Shown piece after piece: positions 58,832 through 64,000 of a DNA stretch of 64,000 nucleotides (the stretch's first letter is position 1; every line of letters begins with the position of its first letter). A program made the position numbers and the translations under genes. The stretch comes from Acridotheres tristis (Eukaryota; Chordata; Aves; Passeriformes; Sturnidae): contig CM072885.1 in assembly GCA_037013685.1 (NCBI GenBank), positions 1,596,112 through 1,660,111 on the forward strand. Direction: 5' to 3'. The notes under the pieces were generated by a model. The model saw only the letters and a program-made list of their open reading frames with translations. It was not told the DNA's origin and made no database searches.

Positions 58832-58935
58832 AGGAGAGGAGAGGAGAGGAGAGGAGAGGAGAGGAGAGGAGAGGAGAGGAGAGGAGAGGAGAGGAGAGGA
58901 GAGGAGAGGAGAGGAGAGGAGAGGAGAGGAGAGGA
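58832..58935 (+). repeat. GAGGA pentanucleotide microsatellite, about 21 units
   Basis: A pure purine tract on the plus strand, with essentially no interruptions, beside the right arm of the inverted duplication. Confidence 0.95.
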
Positions 58936-59759
58936 ATCACCACCGGGATTAAACATCTCCCAATTTCTACAGGGAATCCTGTGAAGTAATCCTCGAGGAA
59001 AGCAGGAGATGGGAGAAATTCGGAAATATTCCAGGAAATCACATCCCCAGCCCCGCAGGAATCCCAGCCCTGCCCATGGCAGGTGGGGAAGGCTCTGCTG
59101 AGTGTCCAAGGATATTCACTGCTAATCCTGGCAAACCACTCCAGTCAATGGAGGAAGGGGGAGGCAGCTCTTGTGTCCCTCACTTTTCCAGCCTGGATGA
59201 GCCCTGACAGCCCATGATTGCTGCAGACAGCCCCTAATTAACTCTCATTAGCCAACACATGTCAGGGCTCGGGGCTGCTGCGGGATCTGCTCATTTACCT
59301 CGGGAATACTAAAAACGAGCTGCTGAGGGAGAGTTTTGTTGTCTTGTTAAACATTCCCGACCTCCCCAATTCCCGGAGCCTCCTGTTTGGAATAAACGAG
59401 GGATTAAAAGTGTTTCTTTTTCTTCCTCCTCGCTGCAGGCAGCCCCAAGGAGAAGGATGAGAACGTGGACACAGGGGCAGGAGGTGACAAACGAAACAAT
59501 TCTACCCGAACAACCACGCTGAACGTGGGGCTGGGCTTTGGACACTCAGACCTTAGTTCTGCCTTGTTTTTATTAATTAGAGCGGGCTTTAATTAACCCA
59601 GCCCTGTTCCTGCATGGGGGAGCAGAGCAGAGGAGCTGGGTGGAATTCCTGGGGACAGAGACCCCTTTGCTGCACGAAGGAACACAAAATTACGGATTCA
59701 GGTGTCAATTTGAGGGGGTAAAAGATAATTCTTCCCTTTGAGGGTGCAGAGCCTTGGAA

Positions 59760-59940
59760 TGGAATTCCCAGAGGAGCTGAGGCTGCCCCTGGATCCCTGG
59801 AATGTCCAAGGCCAGGTTCGACTTTGGGGCTGGAGCAGCCTGGGATGGTGAAAGGTGTGTCCCATGGCAGGGGTGGCACTGGATGATTTTAAGGTCCCTT
59901 CCAACCCAAACCATCCCAGGATTCTTTGATATCTTCTTTA
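59760..59940 (+). mobile_element. CR1 3' fragment, sense
   Basis: It contains GGAGCTGAGGCTGCCCCTGG and TTAAGGTCCCTTCCAACCC. Confidence 0.8.
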
Positions 59941-61113
59941 ACCCCTTCATTCACTGCTGTGATGGGAATTTCTGACCTTGCTGCCAACTGCTCTGGAATT
60001 TGTTTCATCACTCCCTCCTGAGGCTCCCAGCAGCAAGATTCCACCAAAGAAATCTTTATTTAACTTTTCCTTCACGCTTGTACAGTGAAATATTCTCATC
60101 CCTTTCTCCAGGTGGACAACAGGAGTGCAAAGGGACTGAGGGGAGCCACCTGATGTTTTTCACACAAAAACATCGAGCTAAAGAAGAATTCTCCAATGAA
60201 CAAATGGGATGGTTTTGGGAATTTTGGGGGAACTGGTTCACATCCCTGAGATGCTGCTCGTGTGGGAAGGGAACAGGACTGATGGCTGGAAAGGATTCCT
60301 GAAACAGTGATTCCCACTAATGGGCATTTCCAGCAGTTCTCATTAATGTCATTATTGATTCTTCCACTTCTCTCTGTTTTCTCCTGTGATTCTTCAACTT
60401 CCTCTATTTTTTATTTTTTTTTTCCCCCATGGTGATTTTTCAATTACAGCATCCAGCAGTGCCCGTCGCTCTGTGCAGAGCAGGAAATCCCTCATTTCTG
60501 TGAAATGCCCATTTCCTGGCACATTTTCCACGCTGATTATGAACAGACAAGGTGCACTTGGAACATTTAAAGCATTTCAGGCCATGCCGTGGATGAACTC
60601 TGCAATTCTTGCTGGTCTCACTCCTTTATTCCCAAGGTAACTCAGCCACGGGGCAGAATTCAAAGCACACGTGAAAAATGCCACAAGTGGATGGACACAA
60701 CCGTGAGCCAAATTCTGGATTTGTCTTTTTAAACAAAATCTTTCTGCTGGTTTTTGTGGCAGAGTTGAAGATAACTGCGATTAGGGAATGTTTAAGATGA
60801 ATGCACTGTGTGAATGACACAGGTCTCCAGGAGAGTTTGCATGTCCTGCCCGGTTTAATTTCAGAATTTAAGGCACAGAAGGACTTTTTAGGCTTCACAC
60901 ACTCATTAATATTTTGCTCCTCTGCTGTTGAAGTTCCCATTCAACGCCACAGCTCTTGGAAAATGCAAAGAAACATCCCCAACCTTCCTGGGATGAGGAC
61001 AAATCCTCCCTTGTCCCCCTCCATAGCCCTGGCCGTTTTTACATTTTCCTTCAGGAGAATTATTTCCTCCATCTGCTTCCTCCTTTTCCTGCTTTCCCAA
61101 CGTTCCCAACTGA

Positions 61114-61172
61114 ACCACATTTATCCCAACACCAAACACATTCATCCCATTTATCCCAACACCAAACACATT
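61114..61172 (+). repeat. Short tandem duplication, two copies
   Basis: ATTTATCCCAACACCAAACA occurs twice, 30 bp apart. Confidence 0.85.
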
Positions 61173-62284
61173 TTGCAGAATTGATCAGCCACTCAAATAA
61201 GCAGCAACCTGCAGGAAAGTCAAAGCCCTCAAGATTTCCCAGACAGAGAGAAACACAACCCAGATGGGTGTGGGTGTGTGGACGAACACAAACCCTACTG
61301 ATAAATAACAATACTGGGTTATTAACTCCCTTCTGGAACAGAATTCAAGATATTCATGGCATCACTTTCCTTTCTGTTGTAGGGACTGAACAGAAATTAA
61401 CCCCTGGAATGGGCCCAGCATTAAAACCCTGACATTAAAACCCTTTGTAATGTGTTTATGGCTCTCTGCATTTAAAATAATAAAAAAAAAAATTAATTAA
61501 AAGCTTGGTAAAAGGTCAGAAGTTGCACAGGGTTACATTTTTCTGGCATGAGAAAGCAGTTTCTCTCCAAAGCCTGAAGACAAATGTACTTTCTCTTTGT
61601 CAGATGCAAAAAGGTCTCGGAGGGTGATAAATAGCAGAGCTGTCCAATTTTGTAATCCAGTCAGAAAAAATAGACATCTCTGTGCCGAGGAACAAATCAA
61701 ACCAGCTTTTTCTTTCCCTGCTTAATCGCCAATTAAAAAGACAATATATTATGTGAAGTTGCAGGTAATCTAAATTGAATTTCGCTCACATTAAAGAATG
61801 CAACCTCTCATTTGACAAAAACGGAGCAACTCTTCTTTTGGAGAGCCCAGTAAATCAGTAATTTAGCTGAACTGGAAAGTGTGTGGCTTCTCAGAAAAGA
61901 ATTACTCTGCTGATTGTGTTAAGCAAATAATAATTAACACAAGTACATACAGCTCTAATTAGCCAGGAACTTAATTAAACAAATAACACCAGCACAGCGA
62001 AAACGCAGAACAAAGCAATTGTACGACCTCGCCAACGGGGGTTTTTTTCCTTTTTACACAGCGATTCTAAAACGATTTTGGGTGGAGAGGAGCAGAAATC
62101 AGGCTCTGCCCAGCCCCTCTGAAACACACCCAGAAAATTCCAGGAAAGGCTGGAATTCTCGGCACTGCCTGGAATTCCCTGCGTCGTCCCATCCCTGTTT
62201 GTTCTCTGTGACGTGGAAGAGCTGTGCACAAAATCTCTGGGTTTCAGGATTCTGATGGAAAATTCCCGATTCCTTAAATTGGAA

Positions 62285-62505
62285 CGATATTAAAGTTCAA
62301 TTTGTCGTCTCTAACCCTTTCTCTTGTCCATTCTTAATTAGAGAAATTGATCCTTAAAAGGCCTTGGGAGAGGGAAAGATGCATCACCATTTTTAGAGAA
62401 GAACTGCAGAACTCACTATGATATAAAAAAGAATTAATAAACATCTGAGTCCAAACACAGAATTCTGTCTCTCGAGCGTTTAATCCCAGCTCTAACCAAA
62501 AAAAC
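62285..62505 (+). mobile_element. LTR 3' fragment
   Basis: AATTAATAAACATCTGAGTC and TAATCCCAGCTCTAACC parallel the end of the 55711-56225 LTR. Confidence 0.5.
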
Positions 62506-64000
62506 CCCAAACCAAAACAAAAAAACCACCATAATAATCAAAAAACCTGGAAATTTTTCATGATGAAGGATTTTCCCATCCTTCCACCACAGCATGGGAT
62601 AATTCCCAAGGTGATATCAGTGCTTGGACAAAAAAAAAAAAAAAATCTCCAACCACCCCAAAAAACTTGGGCAGCTCCCTCTCAAAGACCACCATGATCA
62701 ATAAACCATGAAGTGGTTTATTCCAGAAAAAAAAAAAAAAACAACTTTTTCTGAAATTTCTAATTTCCCCAGATGATTTTCTCACAAATCCCTGGAGTTA
62801 AGCAGAGGTTTTTCCAAACACCAAAGTCTGGAAATTCCTACCCCTGCTCACTCTCACCTCCCCCCAGGGGTTTTATCCATCCCTATTTGTGAGGAGAGGG
62901 CTGCAGGTTCAAAATTTATCTGCAAATTCCCAAAAAATAAAAATCCCCTCTTGTCCCTGTGGAACGACCTCCAGGGAATTCAGCATCACTGGGAAGATCC
63001 TCCCACCCCAAATCTTCACCAAAACCTGGATGGACACCTTGGCCATTGGCACCAGAGAGGAGAACAAACCCTTTTAATTTGTTCTCAATCCCATTTTCCT
63101 CACTCCACTTTCATCCTCAAACTTTTAACGTTGGGATTTCCTCCTGAATAATTTATGCATCGCAAAAAAATGAGAGTTTTTGCCTCGTTTCTGCCCCTTC
63201 TGTTTAAGTATCTCCAGCCAGCAAGGACATTTTAATTGAGTAAATAAAAAGCAGAAAATGAATAAGGGGAAGCTCTTTATGGCTGAGGAGTCGTGGGCAT
63301 CTTTGGAACAAAAATGCAACACCCCAACTTGCATCTTTAATATCTTTAATATCTTTTATGAGCCTGTCAGTGAAGCAGCAGCAGCAGTGTTGATCCAGCC
63401 TAATTAAATCAATTCATCTCTGGAACTTTGCAATGCTTGGACTTTTTCCAGGAGCATCTTTTTTTTCCCATTCTCAATCTCTTCCTAAAATTTCTGAGGT
63501 AAACAACAACAACAACAACAAAAATGATAATTTCTTTGCTGACACTCTACAGTCACTGAAGGTTGGAGCCCCAAAGGATTTTTTTTTTTTTTCTTGATGT
63601 TAAACTCTGTGTTTATGAATCCTGTTCTCAGCCTGGAGCTCCTCACCACCACTCTGCTCTTTATTATTTCCCAATTTATTGTTTGGATTACTGTGGTGCC
63701 TGCAGGCTTTGAGGAGCACTGATTTAGCCACAATTTCCCTTCCCTTTTATATATATTTTTTTTTTTAATTTCGTTTCTGGGTGATAAACTTGAAGATCAG
63801 GTTTCCTGCTGGCTAAAAATTCCTGGAATAAGGAGCAGAGGGACTCAGGGTGTGATTTGGAATTGCAGGCACTGAGTTTGCTCAAAGTTCTGGGGGTGTT
63901 TTCCCACCGTGGGATGTTTTTATTCCCCTCTGTCACGACAGAAACACTTCCCTGTCCAAGATCTTTGGATCTGAAGCAGGAAAGTTGCTTTTTAATTTCA

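Larger units (their letters stand above)
34993..64000 (-). other. EXOC4: EXOC4 intron upstream of exon A (incomplete, over 29 kb)
   Basis: No coding segment matching the preceding EXOC4 exon (expected to end near IFHPLLR) is visible, so the intron extends past the right edge. It carries a 103-bp array next to exon A, the third 455-bp repeat in inverted orientation, three composite CR1s, two probable solo LTRs, an inverted 0.67-kb duplication, and arrays at 45992, 49008, 52976 and 58832. No gene is recognised in 37841-39599, 46898-48659, 53991-55710, 56701-57850, 59941-62284 or 62506-64000. Confidence 0.85.

Noticed and set aside
1..64000. CRISPR-like arrays or other prokaryotic systems
   Set aside because: Tandem units are directly contiguous without unique spacers, and the host gene has vertebrate introns.

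Overview
This is a stretch of vertebrate nuclear DNA, almost certainly from a bird and probably a songbird. More than 98% of it is intron. Three short coding exons on the minus strand encode consecutive pieces of the exocyst subunit EXOC4 (Sec8). The bird assignment rests on the many truncated CR1 LINE 3' ends, whose antisense form typically shows 'tggtttgggttggaagggac', together with several LTR-like repeats and many minisatellites. I see no prokaryotic-style gene organisation, rRNA, tRNA or CRISPR array.

Layout in window coordinates (the gene runs right to left): 64000-34993 is a large, incomplete upstream intron. 34992-34773 is exon A (220 nt, 73 codons). 34772-13205 is a 21.6 kb intron. 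13204-13068 is exon B (137 nt). 13067-3705 is a 9.4 kb intron. 3704-3549 is exon C (156 nt). 3548-1 is the start of the next intron. The three exons join in frame with consensus AG/GT borders and give 171 codons, matching roughly residues 505-676 of the 974-residue human protein. Exons before and after these three lie outside the window.

The introns hold four kinds of repeat. (1) There are about 30 CR1 fragments, including six copies of one high-identity composite about 0.6-0.8 kb long, all in the same orientation. (2) There are LTR-like elements, including two related probable solo LTRs. (3) One 455-bp dispersed repeat occurs three times, and there is one inverted and one direct long duplication. 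(4) More than a dozen tandem arrays have units of 3 to about 103 bp. Several repeats sit very close to exon borders: a 103-bp array lies about 210 bp upstream of exon A, a repeat edge lies 28 nt upstream of exon B, and a 13-bp array lies about 150 bp past the exon B donor. An inverted pair of near-identical repeats flanks exon A.

The longest open frames in the window are by-products of tandem arrays whose unit is not a multiple of three, or of stop-poor CR1 sequence. I do not regard them as genes. I found no new biological system. The observations most worth checking are the repeat architecture around exons A and B and the locally amplified composite CR1 family.
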